Positions 4,782-5,211 of a stretch of DNA of 5,211 nt are shown piece after piece. Each line of letters opens with the position of its first letter. Within the stretch, counting starts at the first letter, position 1. The notes beneath the pieces were generated by a model. That model was not told where the DNA came from, did not search any database, and saw only the letters and a list, made by a program, of their open reading frames with translations. This stretch comes from an uncultured Kiloniellales bacterium (GTDB lineage Bacteria; Pseudomonadota; Alphaproteobacteria; Kiloniellales; JAKSDN01), in the NCBI GenBank assembly GCA_947259625.1, contig CAMYMY010000282.1:1-5211 (forward strand). Reading direction: 5' to 3'. A program made the translations under genes and the position numbers.

Positions 4782-5211
4782 TCAGCCGCCGCTGCGCACC
4801 CGCGCCACCGCGTCGAGCCAGCCCGCGTAGCGCCGCGCGCGCTCCTCGGCACCCAGGGCGGGCTCGAAGCGTCCGGAGGCCCGCCAGGTCGCCGCGATGC
4901 CCTCGAGTCCCGCGAAGAACCCCGACTTGAGCCCGGCCAGCGAGGCCGCGCCCAGGGCCGTCGTCTCGCTTACCTCCGGCCGTTCGACCGCGCAGTCCAG
5001 CGTGTCGGCCAGGCACTGCAGCAACCAGTCGTTGGCCACCATGCCGCCGTCCACGCGCAAGGTCCGAGGCGGCGCGGCGCCGTCGGCGGCCATCGCTTCC
5101 ATCAGGTCGCGGGTCTGGAAGCAGACCGCCTCGAGCGCCGCGCGCGCGATCTCCGCGGGCCCCGTGGCGCGGGTCAGGCCGAAGATGGCGCCGCGCGCGT
5201 GGGCGTCCCAG
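4782..5211 (-). CDS. glpK: Glycerol kinase, C-terminal part (partial)
   Basis: Glycerol kinase phosphorylates glycerol with ATP to glycerol 3-phosphate in the cytosol, the first step of glycerol use. The frame enters from the right edge and gives the last 142 residues. It starts WDAHARGAIFGLTRATGP, the FGGY_C-domain hallmark, continues with ARAALEAVCFQTRDLMEAM, then the signature LRVDGGMVANDWLLQCLAD and VERPEVSETTALGAASLAGL. These correspond closely to the C-terminal third of GlpK from E. coli and others. Other FGGY sugar kinases share the fold, but VERPxVxETTALGAAxLAGL is characteristic of glycerol kinase. The tail (residues about 98-142, GFFAGLEGIAATW to RVRSGG) is short and Ala/Arg-rich, as usual. 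The N-terminal FGGY domain and any glpF, glpD or glpR neighbours would lie beyond the window. No frameshift is seen. Confidence 0.93.
   Translation of the reverse strand, partial: WDAHARGAIFGLTRATGPAEIARAALEAVCFQTRDLMEAMAADGAAPPRTLRVDGGMVANDWLLQCLADTLDCAVERPEVSETTALGAASLAGLKSGFFAGLEGIAATWRASGRFEPALGAEERARRYAGWLDAVARVRSGG

Noticed and set aside
1..5211. Mobile elements, CRISPR arrays, tRNA genes
   Set aside because: No transposase or integrase motif, no regular repeat-spacer array and no cloverleaf with a T-loop signature was found by eye.

Overview
The window is GC-rich, has mostly G/C third codon positions, and reads as a chromosomal segment of an alphaproteobacterium, most plausibly a Rhodospirillales-type organism. 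Three things point that way: a PAS protein of the family often annotated PF07310 (DUF1457), an IalB-type periplasmic protein, and a perfect CtrA-type box (TTAA-N7-TTAA) in an intergenic region. No transposase, CRISPR array, tRNA or rRNA was seen. Taxonomy is inference; no marker gene is complete enough to fix it.

Layout. At the left edge, the 3' end of an unidentified membrane-protein gene (1-186, +) overlaps the start of a PAS-domain gene (186-701, +) in a TGATG junction, so the two are probably translationally coupled. A short gap leads to a secreted IalB-family protein (838-1302, +). Positions 1303-1742 form a 440-base stretch without a confident gene. It holds a small minus-strand ORF lacking any ATG and, inside an AT-rich island, three DnaA-box-like 9-mers at an exact 12-base period. 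Next come divergent Lrp/AsnC-regulator (1743-2267, -) and LysE-family exporter (2342-2965, +) genes, with a 15-base Lrp-like palindrome between them. This is the classical arrangement of an amino-acid-sensing regulator controlling its exporter.

The exporter converges on a minus-strand pair encoding two lipoproteins of unknown function (4499-3828, then 3808-3122). They are 19 bases apart and each has a good ribosome binding site. The interval between the convergent genes contains two strong hairpins. Upstream of the lipoprotein pair lies the CtrA-type box, suggesting cell-cycle or motility-linked control. At the right edge is the C-terminal 142 codons of glycerol kinase (glpK, -), followed by a hairpin.

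The best candidates for something undescribed are the DnaA-box array with its odd ORF and the CtrA-box-associated lipoprotein pair. Most other genes belong to familiar families. All hairpins here lack a clear U-tract, so their terminator role is inferred from position.
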